NCBI GenBank assembly: GCA_937915545.1
Contig: CALGIJ010000019.1
Location: 1-64,000 of the forward strand
Source of the DNA: an uncultured Desulfobacterales bacterium
GTDB lineage: Bacteria; Desulfobacterota; Desulfobulbia; Desulfobulbales; Desulfocapsaceae
Reading direction: 5' to 3'
Length of the DNA stretch: 64,000 nucleotides
How positions within the stretch are numbered: the first letter of the stretch is position 1; each line of letters begins with the position of its first letter. The notes beneath the pieces are model-generated. The model was not told where the DNA came from. It ran no database searches and worked only from the letters and a program-made list of their open reading frames with translations. This document shows positions 8,701-16,641 of the stretch, one piece after another. The translations under genes were made by a program, and so were the position numbers.

Positions 8701-9423
8701 CGCCTTGTACAACGTGCCCGCCTCGGAGCCGGGCATGGTGGTCTGAAGCTGGCCAAGCACGGCGAGCTGCTCATTCAGGGGAATGTTGCTCGCGGCCGCC
8801 ACCGCGCCGATGTTCTTGATGGCGTCGGCCATCTGGGTGCCGTTGGTCTTGAACGAGGCCACGGTCTGCGCCATGGCTCCGGAAAAGGCAGTCGCCCATT
8901 CCATGTCGTTCATGTCGGCCATGATGGGCTTGAAGATCCCGTAGGCCGTGGTGAAGGTGCCGACCATCTCCTGGGTGGTGGCCTTGGTCGCCTTGGCGGT
9001 CATGGCGGCCATGGAGGTGAAGACGCCCACGGCCTCGTCGCTCAGGTTGGACAGGGCCGATTTCACATCGTAGGTGGCGGTGATGAAGGCGGCCTTGTCG
9101 GCACCGGACCACTGGTTAGTGAAGGATTCGGCGGCGTCCTCGATGGCCCGGAGGTCCTGCACGCCGAGGGACGCCAGCTCGCCCAGGGCTTTCTGGGTCG
9201 CGGCGGTGGAGGCGACCAGGGCGGCGGGTACTGCCATCAGGGCCAGTCCCGCCCCCAGCATCATGGTCCCTTGCTGGATGCGGTCCAGGTTGCGGGTCAT
9301 CCGCTCGCTGGCATCCGCCACGGTGGAATCGAGGTCCATCATGGAACCACGGATGCGCTGCGCGTTCTGCGAGAACGCATCCTTCATCGATACCACTATG
9401 CCCAGTCCGAGATCGCCGTTCAT
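5788..9423 (-). CDS. Tail tape measure protein
   Basis: A 1211-residue protein with the TP901-type N-terminal core (about residues 20-380: repeated Ala-rich helices, GTLYKAFIMKAAEAG, GTAVTEQMADAMNQD), several hydrophobic stretches (about 390-460 and 560-680) and a low-complexity Pro/Ala/Thr region near 1060-1150. It sets tail length, chaperoned by the two upstream products, and leaves the tail during infection. The gene order sheath, tube, chaperone, tape measure is standard. An internal phage-promoter motif lies at 6164-6196. Confidence 0.93.
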   Translation of the reverse strand: MNGDLGLGIVVSMKDAFSQNAQRIRGSMMDLDSTVADASERMTRNLDRIQQGTMMLGAGLALMAVPAALVASTAATQKALGELASLGVQDLRAIEDAAESFTNQWSGADKAAFITATYDVKSALSNLSDEAVGVFTSMAAMTAKATKATTQEMVGTFTTAYGIFKPIMADMNDMEWATAFSGAMAQTVASFKTNGTQMADAIKNIGAVAAASNIPLNEQLAVLGQLQTTMPGSEAGTLYKAFIMKAAEAGDELGLSFTDTSGRLKGVVPILQEIKRQFPDLSNAAAQVKLKKAFGSDEAVKFLLQMSAGMESLEGNIQSVGRAMKTGTAVTEQMADAMNQDIGARFLLLRQQMANLSEILGRTLLPVVTPMINGVSRFILFLQRMAKSMPGVTRVVLGLSMALGTILVVAGAVTAAVGMVGLMLPAIKAGFVAISAALAGVGSAVATYFLPVTAIIAGVILSVYLLKRAWETNFGGIQDVITGAWNKVSLVFRGIRELVGSLSGGVGQMSAELAQKLQSAGLLGFVVTVFKAYYRVREALAGLWGAFSHAFGRIRAILEPTVRTLMSAYAALASAVFSVVEIFGVAASATDGSSWRTFGTVIGTVAGVLLQGLAFALKIVAWNLSLIVRALAVVVRSVVWVGKVIVGSLVGAAKFIYKFLLPVRMIGEAFVAAGKIVYAVWQVLTGDISLLDGLKAIGGAVYDFVATPFRWARDVVVGVWNFISGIFTSIGRLVADAAGQIGQAILNLPIISTLRDLFATVRSFFAGDTTFFEAGKKLLITLGEGIWSAVTYPFTMLKNALGKLRNLLPFSDAREGPLASLTASGSALLKTLADGMSLTQTLPAKVFGFAARGILTAASGAWQQIKTVGGNLMDAASAPFRMAGKLWDGLTSGAQSVAAKAGAIFGGLKQSLFGNTPELALKPPQVNTWDALATGAVTIRDRIVATLSAVPGAVGRIFASAGTEGQSLWQRLSSGASAGIQAIKDRNAGIANGLLSSARAMLGVQTPIPQVAEQKQPLGATPPAESIGQRIIESVLSLVPRLDERLVPKALSAMLMLQPVMATAAPPPQPMNGTVQTVAAAVEPVSKSYIQPFAVEPALEKGDASLAPAGVERPKTASPTPIAKPLQSGLTETVPSERLITPARTAPATPLRAEESGPGLRELLESLLSRLDGLADRPVELSVTTNIDGRQVAEAVYKDLRERKIRNYETL
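6164..6196 (-). promoter_or_regulatory. Phage sigma-type promoter motif inside the tape-measure gene
   Basis: The minus strand reads GACCGTC, 17 nt, GGTAAGTAA followed by GA. Both boxes and the exact spacing match the intergenic copies, although this one is in coding sequence. It could boost the baseplate genes that follow the long tape-measure gene, the first starting about 385 bp downstream. Being coding, it might also be chance. Confidence 0.45.
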
Positions 9424-9594
9424 CTATCGCCGTTCCGTTTGCTCACGTTCAAAATCAAGCTGCCGCTCGAGGGCCTCGACGAACTGACGCCGGACCCTGA
9501 GCGGCAGCGAGCGGGTTTCCGACCAGCCCCAGTGCAGTCCGCCGTAAGCGAGAAAGAATGCGTCGCTTACAAGCGAACTCCTGGGAACAAAAAA
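9424..9594 (-). CDS. Tail chaperone extension made by -1 frameshift (DUF6760-like)
   Basis: Continuing in the -1 frame from the slip site, the product reads FFVPRSSLVSD then AFFLAYGGLHWGWSETRSL and LPLRVRRQFVEALERQLDF. It resembles the small DUF6760-type proteins between tail chaperone and tape measure in related phages. No start codon lies at a useful distance after the AGGAG inside the overlap in this frame, and the nearest in-frame ATG (9645) has a poor ribosome site. Expression by frameshifting, as for lambda G/GT, is therefore more likely. It ends against the tape-measure start. Confidence 0.6.
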   Translation of the reverse strand, partial: FFVPRSSLVSDAFFLAYGGLHWGWSETRSLPLRVRRQFVEALERQLDFEREQTERR

Positions 9595-10244
9595 GCCGGT
9601 TCGGCCTCCAGACGGGTGCGGATCTTGGTGCCGCAGCCATCGCATTCGGTCTCGACCGAGGTGTCGATTCCCGCGTCGACCCGCGACATCTCCTGCCGCA
9701 GGGCGTTGCGGTCGCGCATCGACATTTCCGCCAGGCTCTTCTTGGAAGGGGCCTTGCCGTCGATGTCGAGGATGCGGATGAGCATGGCCGAGGAGATGTT
9801 GGGTTCGCGCAAGCTGGCCAGGCGCTTTTCCTTGTGGCCGTCGAGATATCCGAAGCGCACGGTTTTCTTCGAGCCGGGCAGCTTGAAGGCGAACTCCCGC
9901 TCCTCGCCGTAGGGGGTGACCTTGAGATCCTCGAGATTGACGGTCACAAAGTTGGTCATGCGGCAGGAGCTGTTCGGGCAGCTCAGCTCCAGCTCCACCT
10001 CGTCCCCGAGGGAAATCTGGCGCAGGCGGACCAGGGCGAACAGCCGGTCACCCGAGAGCAGGTTCATCACCTCGGAAAGATCGGGATCGGTCTTCTCGCC
10101 CAGCCGAACGAAACAGTTGCGGAGCACCTGGTTGATCGCCTCTCCGGAGCGGATCAGGCGCTGGTTGGTGAGCAGTTCTTCCTCGGCCCCGGTCATTTCC
10201 CGGAGCTCGAGTTCAGTGCCGCTTGGCAGTTCAAAGCTGTACAT
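9567..10244 (-). CDS. Tail assembly chaperone (T4 gp26-like family)
   Basis: A 225-residue protein: YSFELPSGTELELREMTGAEEELL at the start, a four-cysteine set (CPNSSC near residue 98 and CDGCG near 208) and a short C-terminus FLFPGVRL. By sequence style and position between tube and tape measure it is the chaperone that coats the tape measure before tube polymerisation. The last codons contain a T TTT TTG heptamer from which a -1 shift would add about 55 residues. Related proteins are sometimes named baseplate assembly proteins. Confidence 0.7.
   Translation of the reverse strand: MYSFELPSGTELELREMTGAEEELLTNQRLIRSGEAINQVLRNCFVRLGEKTDPDLSEVMNLLSGDRLFALVRLRQISLGDEVELELSCPNSSCRMTNFVTVNLEDLKVTPYGEEREFAFKLPGSKKTVRFGYLDGHKEKRLASLREPNISSAMLIRILDIDGKAPSKKSLAEMSMRDRNALRQEMSRVDAGIDTSVETECDGCGTKIRTRLEAEPAFLFPGVRL
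9588..9594 (-). promoter_or_regulatory. Programmed -1 frameshift slip site
   Basis: The mRNA carries GCT TTT TTG, in which T TTT TTG permits both tRNAs to slip back one base. It lies 7 codons before the stop of the 225-residue chaperone, and the -1 frame is open to the tape-measure gene. Position and layout match the conserved tail-chaperone frameshift of tailed phages. Confidence 0.6.
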
Positions 10245-10259
10245 GGTCGATCCTCCGGT

Positions 10260-10721
10260 TTAGGTCCAGTATTGGAAGCAGATGGTGAGCTTCTCGATGG
10301 TGTTCTCGGTGTTGCCGCCCTCGAGCTCGTCGTATTCGAGCGCCTTGACCCAGGCCCCGTGCAGGGTCCAGCGACGGGTCTCGTTGCCGGTGCGGTCGTA
10401 GCGGACAACGTCGATGTCGCGCATGTAGTCGGCCGGAAGACCGCCGGTGACGGCGTTCACGTCCACCTGTTTCTTGATCCATTCGCGGGCCGCCTCGTCG
10501 GAGCCGTCCTGCAGGTTGCCTTTCTCGAGGGTGATGTCCTCGAACTTGACCCGCCCCGCCACCTTTTGGTCGAACATCGAACCGGCCGGGGCAAAGGCCA
10601 CTTCCTCGAATTCGGTTTTTGGCTCCTGTCCCTTGTGGAACAGGGCCACGTCGAAGCCATTTACCTCGATGGCGAATTGCCAGTTCTGGTAAAGGCTCTT
10701 GGGCATGTTTCCGCTTCTCAT
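10260..10721 (-). CDS. Tail tube protein (T4 gp19-like)
   Basis: A 153-residue protein of the contractile-tail tube family: FAIEVNGFDVALFHKGQEPKTEFE near the start, then a beta-rich body ending WVKALEYDELEGGNTENTIE. It stacks as hexamers inside the sheath. GGGAG sits 8 nt before the chosen ATG; a second ATG (10706) is possible. It directly follows the sheath gene, as usual in myoviruses. Confidence 0.85.
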   Translation of the reverse strand: MRSGNMPKSLYQNWQFAIEVNGFDVALFHKGQEPKTEFEEVAFAPAGSMFDQKVAGRVKFEDITLEKGNLQDGSDEAAREWIKKQVDVNAVTGGLPADYMRDIDVVRYDRTGNETRRWTLHGAWVKALEYDELEGGNTENTIEKLTICFQYWT

Positions 10722-10736
10722 AGCCGTGTTCTCCCG

Positions 10737-12266
10737 TTAGATGATTTCTTTGAAGTCCGCGCCGGTGCTGGTCAGGATGAAGTTCAGCTCGATGAACTCC
10801 GCCGTCTTGGTCGGCTTGACGAACACGCGGGCCACCATTTCGTTGCGGTCGATGACCGCCGGGGTGTTGGTCTCCTCGTCGCACTGGAAGGCGAAGTCGT
10901 AGAGGCCGCCCTTGTCCTTGATATCCTGTAGGAAGGGATTGATCAGGCGGCCGAGGGCACGCCAGGTCTGGGGATGGTTCGGTTCGAACACCACGAAGCG
11001 GGAGGATTCCGAGATGGCTTCCTCCATGTACATCATCAGGCGGCGGACGTTGATGCGGTCCACGGCCGATGGCTGGCTCTGCAGTGTCTTCTGCCCCCAG
11101 ATGTTGATGCCGGTGTCGGGGAACACGGCGATCACGTTGACCCCTTCCGGATAGAGCACATCGCGCTCGCCACGGCTGGTCTTGTAGGCCAGGGAGAGCG
11201 TGTTGAAGATGCGGCCACGGTCGATACCGGCGGGCGCGTTCCAGACGTTGGTCTTCTGGTCGCTGCGGGCGATGCAGCCAGCCACCGCGCCGCAGGGCGG
11301 CACCAGTTTCTTGCGCGAGTTGACCGGATCGCTGATCTCCAGCCAGGGGTAGTAGAGCGCCGCGTAGGAGGAGTTGAAGGCCGCGTGGCTGTACATCCCT
11401 TGTCCCTTGCGGAAATCGACCGCCTCGAGCGGCTCCAGATGCATGGGCGTGTCGGCGATGAACAGCAGATCCTTGCGCCCTTCGGCATAGGCGATTCCGG
11501 CGTTGATTACCGGCACCGTGGTGACGCCGGGAACCATCAGCAGGTTCAGGGCGTCGATCTCGTCAAAGCCATAGAGGCCGGTATGCTGCGAGGGATCGCC
11601 GATGAAATCGGCATCGGCCAGGTCGGTCAGTCCGTTGTCACCGCCGCCGAGTGTGAACACGCCCAATGCCGGACGGTCGCCGGGCGTTCCCGACGCGGCT
11701 GCCAGATCCTGGACCAGGATGAAATCCGAACGGTCGTTGATCGCCAGCTCCACATGGTTCGGCAGCGTCTCGTCCATGCTCAAATCCTTGAACACCTCGA
11801 CCACATCGCCTTTATGCCGGACCACCAAGTTGAAATGGTTGGCCGGGTCCAGGGAGCCGTCCTCGATGGAGACGGAGAGCCGGTCGCCCCAGACGCCTTC
11901 GTTCACGGCCTCGATCCGCAGGGCGTCGGCGGGCGTCGCCTCCCGGTTCTGCAGCATGATGGAAGATTTGAGCGCCGTCAGGGTGTCCCGGTCGGTGGAG
12001 TCGGTGAGATGGGCGATGCGGGTGACGTAGAGGACCGATCCGCCGTTGTCGAAAAACGCCCGTGCGGCGTAGGCCAGATAGCTCTCGTTGATATAGGAGC
12101 CGAAACGGTTGATGAACTGCTCCCAGCTCGTCACCAGCACAGGCTTGTTGATCGGGCCTTTCTCGGCCACCCCGACCATGGCGGCCGACGAGGTCGAAAT
12201 CTGCTTCACATAGAAACTGAAGTCCGTTTCCCGGGTGTAAATCCCGGGCGATAGATAGGTCGGCAT
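10737..12266 (-). CDS. Tail sheath protein
   Basis: A 509-residue contractile sheath subunit. The N-terminus TYLSPGIYTRETDFSFYVKQI is the typical extended arm, followed by VGVAEKGPINKPVLVTSW. The C-terminal third has VNVIAVFPDTGINIWGQKTL and YMEEAISESSRFVVFEPN, the conserved sheath core. Together with the tube gene it shows that the particle has a contractile tail. Confidence 0.95.
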   Translation of the reverse strand: MPTYLSPGIYTRETDFSFYVKQISTSSAAMVGVAEKGPINKPVLVTSWEQFINRFGSYINESYLAYAARAFFDNGGSVLYVTRIAHLTDSTDRDTLTALKSSIMLQNREATPADALRIEAVNEGVWGDRLSVSIEDGSLDPANHFNLVVRHKGDVVEVFKDLSMDETLPNHVELAINDRSDFILVQDLAAASGTPGDRPALGVFTLGGGDNGLTDLADADFIGDPSQHTGLYGFDEIDALNLLMVPGVTTVPVINAGIAYAEGRKDLLFIADTPMHLEPLEAVDFRKGQGMYSHAAFNSSYAALYYPWLEISDPVNSRKKLVPPCGAVAGCIARSDQKTNVWNAPAGIDRGRIFNTLSLAYKTSRGERDVLYPEGVNVIAVFPDTGINIWGQKTLQSQPSAVDRINVRRLMMYMEEAISESSRFVVFEPNHPQTWRALGRLINPFLQDIKDKGGLYDFAFQCDEETNTPAVIDRNEMVARVFVKPTKTAEFIELNFILTSTGADFKEII

Positions 12267-12268
12267 GG

Positions 12269-12526
12269 TTATTTCCTCCGCTTGCTGGTGGTCTTGGCCT
12301 CATCGGCTGCGGCGTCATCGGTTGCCGAGGGCTTTTCCGGTTCCGGTTCCGCGCCGCCGGTCAGGTCGGTGATGCGCACCAGGCCGCGTTTTCCGGCGGT
12401 CTTGATCTCGGCGGAGAGGTCCTTGCGGGCGATGCTCTTGCGTTCTCGCGGCCCGAGGTGAAGGGTTCCCTGGCCGGAGAGGTTGAACGTCAGGGGTTGG
12501 AACTGCAGGTTTCTGATCTCGATCAC
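12269..12526 (-). CDS. Small phage protein upstream of sheath
   Basis: An 85-residue protein. Residues 1-55 look folded (IEIRNLQFQPLTFNLSGQGTL, RKSIARKDLSAEI); the rest is a charged, disordered tail rich in Glu, Pro and Lys. It is 2 bp from the sheath gene and surely co-expressed. Its role is unknown, perhaps a minor tail or neck component. Confidence 0.6.
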   Translation of the reverse strand: MIEIRNLQFQPLTFNLSGQGTLHLGPRERKSIARKDLSAEIKTAGKRGLVRITDLTGGAEPEPEKPSATDDAAADEAKTTSKRRK

Positions 12527-12538
12527 GGTTGTTCTCCT

Positions 12539-13087
12539 TTACGGTTGAATGGTTCGTTGCTCTGTCACGTCGCCGTGAAACTGGAAGGTCCGGTCCCGGA
12601 TCAGCCGACCGTCGCGCAGGTCGCCGTCGTACACCGGGCAGGATTCGATGCGGATGCGTCCGGAGCTTTGCCGGAGGTTGGAGAGGTTCACCCGGGCCAG
12701 GCCGCCTAGAGGAACCAGTTCGGTAAGGTTCAGGCTGCCCTGGTCGGTGATGGCGATCTCCGGGTAAAGCTGGAGGAACCGCGACACCGATTCGTGAAAA
12801 CCGAGCAGTTCGGCCTCCCGGTCCACGGTCACCACCAGATCGAAATCGAGGTGATAGAGCCGGGGAAACCGGCACTCCTCGAAACTCAGCTCCGCGACAT
12901 TCTTCTCGAACAGGCGGCTCTGGCTGCGGCGGAAACGGTCTTCCGCCAGCTTCGGCCCCTGGAGGATGACGCTGGGGGTGCGCTGGACCTCGAACAGGTC
13001 ATCCGGGAACACCAGCACGGTGTCCGGGTGGATGACCTGCTTGGCCAGGCGGATCAGTGTTTCTGTGACGGTCTGTATCGTGCTCAA
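12539..13087 (-). CDS. Probable tail terminator/completion protein
   Basis: A 182-residue protein without a family I can name. TTG at 13087 is used as start because GGAGG lies 8 nt before it and a phage promoter motif ends 24 bp upstream. Its place between connector genes and sheath is where tail-terminator proteins are encoded, and its beta-rich middle (FPRLYHLDFDLVVTVDREAEL) would suit that. The assignment is by position. Confidence 0.5.
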   Translation of the reverse strand: MSTIQTVTETLIRLAKQVIHPDTVLVFPDDLFEVQRTPSVILQGPKLAEDRFRRSQSRLFEKNVAELSFEECRFPRLYHLDFDLVVTVDREAELLGFHESVSRFLQLYPEIAITDQGSLNLTELVPLGGLARVNLSNLRQSSGRIRIESCPVYDGDLRDGRLIRDRTFQFHGDVTEQRTIQP

Positions 13088-13111
13088 AGGACGCCTCCGT
13101 TTTCTGCCTGG

Positions 13112-13144
13112 TTACTTACCGGAAGCGCTGGCGATGTGTCGGAG
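13112..13144 (-). promoter_or_regulatory. Phage sigma-type promoter motif upstream of tail genes
   Basis: The minus strand reads CTCCGAC, 17 nt, GGTAAGTAA followed by C. It fits between the stop of the gp10-like gene (13147) and the TTG start at 13087. A start of transcription about 7 nt past the -10-like box would leave a leader of roughly 18 nt containing the GGAGG site, an efficient layout. It would drive the tail operon. Confidence 0.75.
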
Positions 13145-13146
13145 GC

Positions 13147-13632
13147 TCAAAGCGCGGAGCGGATCGCCTCGCGATAGTTCTGAAGGATCTGTTCGCGGTA
13201 CTTCTCCATCACCGGATGCAGAAAGGGTCTGGCGGGGATGATGATGGTCGCGCCGTTCGGATGGTTGATGGTGGCCCCGTACTCCATGACGGCACCGATG
13301 TTCACCATGTCTTCCCCGTCCTTGTTGACGGTGCCGCGCAGCAAGCCGACGAACGCCTTGTCGGCCATGATCTTCTGGGTGATGGCGTTGACGAGAAAGC
13401 CGGTGTCGATGAGCGCCTTGCTTGAGCCTTTGCGCTGGGTGGTGCTCTCGGCGAGTTTCACGAAGGCCTGTCCGCCCGGGGCCTGGGAGCGAATCCCCCG
13501 CTGGATCTCGCGCACCAGAAAAAGGGCGTTGCGGATCGTGGCCTGACGCAGGGCCGTGGCCAGGCGCGGCCCCATGCCGGTGGTCAGCTTGGCGCGGGCC
13601 TTGTCCCAGTCACCGGTCTGCCTAACGCCCAT
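13147..13632 (-). CDS. Phage virion morphogenesis protein (HK97 gp10 / Mu gpG-like)
   Basis: A 161-residue protein with FLVREIQRGIRSQAPGG, LIDTGFLVNAITQK and the conserved end ATIIIPARPFLHPVMEKY, typical of tail-completion proteins that join tail to head. It overlaps the upstream connector gene by 11 bases. Its stop lies 2 bp from the -35-like box of the next promoter motif. Confidence 0.75.
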   Translation of the reverse strand: MGVRQTGDWDKARAKLTTGMGPRLATALRQATIRNALFLVREIQRGIRSQAPGGQAFVKLAESTTQRKGSSKALIDTGFLVNAITQKIMADKAFVGLLRGTVNKDGEDMVNIGAVMEYGATINHPNGATIIIPARPFLHPVMEKYREQILQNYREAIRSAL

Positions 13633-13981
13633 TGAGCTTCACCAGTTGCAGGTTCTTGTGAGTGACGGTACCGAAGAAGTGTTCTTCTTCCACACTCTGT
13701 ATGCGATAGGTTTCCCTGTCTGCGGCCAGGCGGTCTTCACCCCGGACATCGGCATCCGGAAGGACACAGGCGAGCGCGTCGATCTTGCCGCTCAGCTCCT
13801 CCGGCGGGGTTTCGTTCAGTTCGAGGGGGATGACGGAGATTTCCGTGTATTCGGCATCGTCGGTGCCGTAGAGCCGCTCGCCGGGAACCACGCGCAGGAC
13901 GCGTGCATTCTGGCCCGAGGAGAGGATCAACCGGGCGACGTCGGCCACGGCTTCAGCGCGTTCCCGGTCATTCAACAACAT
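13622..13981 (-). CDS. Head closure/stopper-like connector protein
   Basis: A 119-residue acidic protein between the gp6-like adaptor and the gp10-like gene, overlapping both. Position and size match head-closure proteins that seal the portal after packaging. I see no diagnostic motif, so the role rests on gene order. Confidence 0.5.
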   Translation of the reverse strand: MLLNDRERAEAVADVARLILSSGQNARVLRVVPGERLYGTDDAEYTEISVIPLELNETPPEELSGKIDALACVLPDADVRGEDRLAADRETYRIQSVEEEHFFGTVTHKNLQLVKLNGR

Positions 13982-14432
13982 CGAGGTCGATCCCTTGTTC
14001 GTAGATGACCGGAGTGAGGCCGCTCGGGGTCAGGATGTAGGATTCAGGATCGACCTGCGCGTTGGGTAACAGTTCGGCGATGCGTTGCCGGTAGTCCGCA
14101 AGCAGATCGGCCTCTAGCTTGGCCCAGTGGCCGGGCTGGCCGGTTTTGTCCACCCGCTTGTCGCCGCTGGAAAAGGAGAAGGCGTTGGCGGTGGCCGAGC
14201 GCATGACCTGGCAGGCGTGGATCTGCGCCATGATCACCAGGAGTTCGCGAACCTCTCCGGACGGCTCTGGGATAATCTCTCCGGCCGTGACCGTCAGCGA
14301 TTGGTCGAGGTCACGGCCGACCCGGAAAACGGCTTTCCGGACGCATCTCTCCAGAGTCTGGTCCTCGAAGAGAGATGCGCCCGGATCGGACAGGTCGAGC
14401 CGCAGGTCGGCGATCAGGTCACTCAGCAGCAC
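13968..14432 (-). CDS. Head-tail adaptor protein
   Basis: A 154-residue mostly helical protein: LLSDLIADLRLDLSDPGASLFEDQTLERCVRKAVFRV resembles adaptors that bind under the portal. It overlaps neighbours on both sides by 14 bases, consistent with a coupled connector operon. Confidence 0.6.
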   Translation of the reverse strand: MLLSDLIADLRLDLSDPGASLFEDQTLERCVRKAVFRVGRDLDQSLTVTAGEIIPEPSGEVRELLVIMAQIHACQVMRSATANAFSFSSGDKRVDKTGQPGHWAKLEADLLADYRQRIAELLPNAQVDPESYILTPSGLTPVIYEQGIDLDVVE

Positions 14433-14778
14433 CTTGCAGGCCCTCCAGACGGCTCTTGAGCGCGTCGATCACCGTGCGGCGTTTCTCTGTGTCCATGTAG
14501 CCTTTGAGGGTCTCAGGATTGGCCTCCTCGTTGACCCTGGAGATGGCGTCGGTGGCGGAGAGCTTGCTCAGGTCCACCGGTTCCGCGTCCTGGTCGGGCT
14601 CTGGAGGGGCGAGCGGTTCCTGCTTCGGTTTGTCGGCCATGGCCAGGCGGCCGTTCTTGAGCGCCGCCTGGATCTGCTTGGTGAGGCGTTCCACCTCGAC
14701 CACCTGGCCGGGCTTGAGTTTCAGCCCGGCGTCGGGGATCACCAGAACGCCGGGACGGATGTTCTTGATTCGATTCAT
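14419..14778 (-). CDS. Phage head-region protein of unknown role
   Basis: A 119-residue protein. Residues 1-45 form a small beta-rich unit (GVLVIPDAGLKLKPGQVVEVERL) like those at the start of many small head-tail proteins; the rest is Pro/Asp/Glu-rich with a C-terminal helix. Located between capsid and adaptor, it may be a minor capsid or neck protein. Confidence 0.55.
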   Translation of the reverse strand: MNRIKNIRPGVLVIPDAGLKLKPGQVVEVERLTKQIQAALKNGRLAMADKPKQEPLAPPEPDQDAEPVDLSKLSATDAISRVNEEANPETLKGYMDTEKRRTVIDALKSRLEGLQGAAE

Positions 14779-14796
14779 CTCACGTCACCTCCCGGA

Positions 14797-15660
14797 TTAC
14801 GGAACCAGTTTGACCTTGGCCATGATGTCAGGGCGGGTAATGCCCTGGCCGATTTCGGACCACACCAGCCAGCCGGTCTTGAAGCGGGTCTTCTGATCGA
14901 TGGACTCCGTCTTCAGGTTTTCGCGCACCGGCATCTTTCCGACCTCTTCATCCGGGACGATGATGATCTCGTCCAGCGGCATGGAGGCGGTCAGCAGAAT
15001 GCCGCCGGTGCCGTAGTTCTTGATGACACCCTTCTGGCGCAGCTCGAGCTTGGTCTGGGGATCGAGGTTCCAGCCGCGCATGTCGTTGAACCGGCGGCCG
15101 CGCATGACGATGTACTTCACCGACAGCTCCAGGTCCTCGATGATCGAGATGGCCTCGTTCAGCGCCTCTTCGGTGAGCAGGTCGCCGGTGACCTCGATGG
15201 TGTTGGTCGCCGGGATGGCCGAGGAGAGCACCGAGATGGTGCGGCGGTCCATCTCCTTGCGGATGGCGTCGGCGGCGCTGGTCTGGATGTCCATCAGCGT
15301 GCCGATGTTGCCGTTCTTGAGGACGGACACGTCCACCATCGGATTGGAGTGGATGCGGTTGGTGGGGAACTCGACTTCGTCCTTGCCCACCTCCTGCTCC
15401 TGGGCGTCGCCGTCCTTGCTGATCCAGTGGGCCTTGACGGTCGGTTTCTTCTGGTAAACCGGACGTTCGCCCTTGGGCAGCGTGTGCTTGGTGAGCAGCA
15501 GCGAGGAGATCTCCTTGCGCTTGATCTCCTGTTCGATGGGCGCGGCAATGGCGGCGGCAAGCGCCCGCATGCCTTCGGGCGACTCGAGAGCCTCGCTCAT
15601 GAGCCGCGCCATGGTTTCCATGTACTCCTGGGAGTGGATCTTCAACTGATTGGTTTTCAT
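14797..15660 (-). CDS. Major capsid protein (HK97 fold)
   Basis: A 287-residue protein. The N-terminal helical segment (about 10-50) resembles a delta-like arm; the body has VDVSVLKNGNIGTLMDIQTSAADAIRKEMDRRTISVL and GGILLTASMPLDEIIIVPDEEVG, as in HK97-type capsids, and it ends GITRPDIMAKVKLVP. It follows a decoration-like protein and a scaffold, the classic order. It has a good ribosome site and is complete. Confidence 0.85.
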   Translation of the reverse strand: MKTNQLKIHSQEYMETMARLMSEALESPEGMRALAAAIAAPIEQEIKRKEISSLLLTKHTLPKGERPVYQKKPTVKAHWISKDGDAQEQEVGKDEVEFPTNRIHSNPMVDVSVLKNGNIGTLMDIQTSAADAIRKEMDRRTISVLSSAIPATNTIEVTGDLLTEEALNEAISIIEDLELSVKYIVMRGRRFNDMRGWNLDPQTKLELRQKGVIKNYGTGGILLTASMPLDEIIIVPDEEVGKMPVRENLKTESIDQKTRFKTGWLVWSEIGQGITRPDIMAKVKLVP

Positions 15661-15678
15661 GTGCGTTGGCTCCTTGGG

Positions 15679-16041
15679 TTAGACGAGTAGGCGGAATTTG
15701 AGGACGCCGCTCTGTACGGAAATGGCGTGGGCGACGACGTGCTCTCCGGCCGCGACGCCGTTGGTCAGACGACCGCCCGCCGAAACTTTTAGGTCGTCTC
15801 CGGCGACGACGGTCCCTTCGAAGGCGTCGGTCTCGTAGACGCCGCCGTCACAGTAGATGCCGGGCATTTCGCCACCGGCGTAGTCCTTGATCAGGATGCC
15901 GAAGGAGCGCTTGGTGGGATCGGTGTTGACGGCGAACAGGTCGTCGCCGACCATGCGGACCACCTGGCCAAGCTGGCCGTCGCCCTGGATGTGGCCGTCG
16001 CCATAGGCGAGGCTGCGGTGACACGGATTGATAAATGACAT
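15679..16041 (-). CDS. Capsid decoration-like protein
   Basis: A 120-residue beta-rich, glycine-rich protein (GDGHIQGDGQLGQVVRM; AGDDLKVSAGGRLTNGVAAGEHVVAHAIS). Genes of this kind between scaffold and capsid encode head-decorating proteins. GGAGGAAA precedes the ATG. The role is inferred from composition and position. Confidence 0.6.
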   Translation of the reverse strand: MSFINPCHRSLAYGDGHIQGDGQLGQVVRMVGDDLFAVNTDPTKRSFGILIKDYAGGEMPGIYCDGGVYETDAFEGTVVAGDDLKVSAGGRLTNGVAAGEHVVAHAISVQSGVLKFRLLV

Positions 16042-16053
16042 GGTGTTTCCTCC

Positions 16054-16641
16054 TTATGCGTTGATTTCCGAGTGTTCGGGAGAGTCCTCGCCGACACGGT
16101 TGCGGTAAGCGGCCATGAACCCGTCGCGCAGGCGGTCCTCGAGCGACACCTTGCGGTCGTCCACATCGTGGGGCCGGACACCGGCGTCGCTGCGCAGCGG
16201 GGTTTCCGTCGATGCCTTGGCGGCGGGCTTGCCGCCCTGATCGCTGTCGGCGGGTTTCTCTTCCTTGTCCTTGTCCGCTTTGGCCGACTTGGGCAGGCGT
16301 TCGTAAGCGGCCTCGGTGGCGGCGAAGGCTTCGTCGGACAGTTCGGCCAGGCGTTTCAGTTCGGCTTCCCGGTCCTCCTCGGAAGCGAAGGAGAGTCCCT
16401 GCTTCTCCAGCCGGGTGAGCAGCTTCTTGGCCCGGGAGCGGCAGGCGGCCGCCTTTTGTTCGGCTTCCAGTTCCTGGACTCGTTTCTGCAGCTCGGCGAC
16501 CTGGGCCTTGAGCTGCCGGTTTTCCTTTTCCAGGTCGGTAACGCGAGCAGGATCGCCTTCCTGCTGGGCCGGTTTCTTCTTGGCCGCGTCAGATTCAGTC
16601 TTGGCGGCCTGGTCATCGGTGGGTTTGGTTTTGTCTTCCAT
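16054..16641 (-). CDS. Nested scaffold protein with its own start
   Basis: Inside the fusion gene, AAGGAG followed by ATTCCACG precedes ATG at 16641, in frame with the long product. Translation from here gives a 195-residue Lys/Glu/Ala-rich protein with a coiled coil (LEKENRQLKAQVAELQKRVQEL), as expected of an internal scaffold. Lambda C/Nu3 uses the same nested arrangement. Starting here separates bulk scaffold from the low-copy protease. Confidence 0.65.
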   Translation of the reverse strand: MEDKTKPTDDQAAKTESDAAKKKPAQQEGDPARVTDLEKENRQLKAQVAELQKRVQELEAEQKAAACRSRAKKLLTRLEKQGLSFASEEDREAELKRLAELSDEAFAATEAAYERLPKSAKADKDKEEKPADSDQGGKPAAKASTETPLRSDAGVRPHDVDDRKVSLEDRLRDGFMAAYRNRVGEDSPEHSEINA

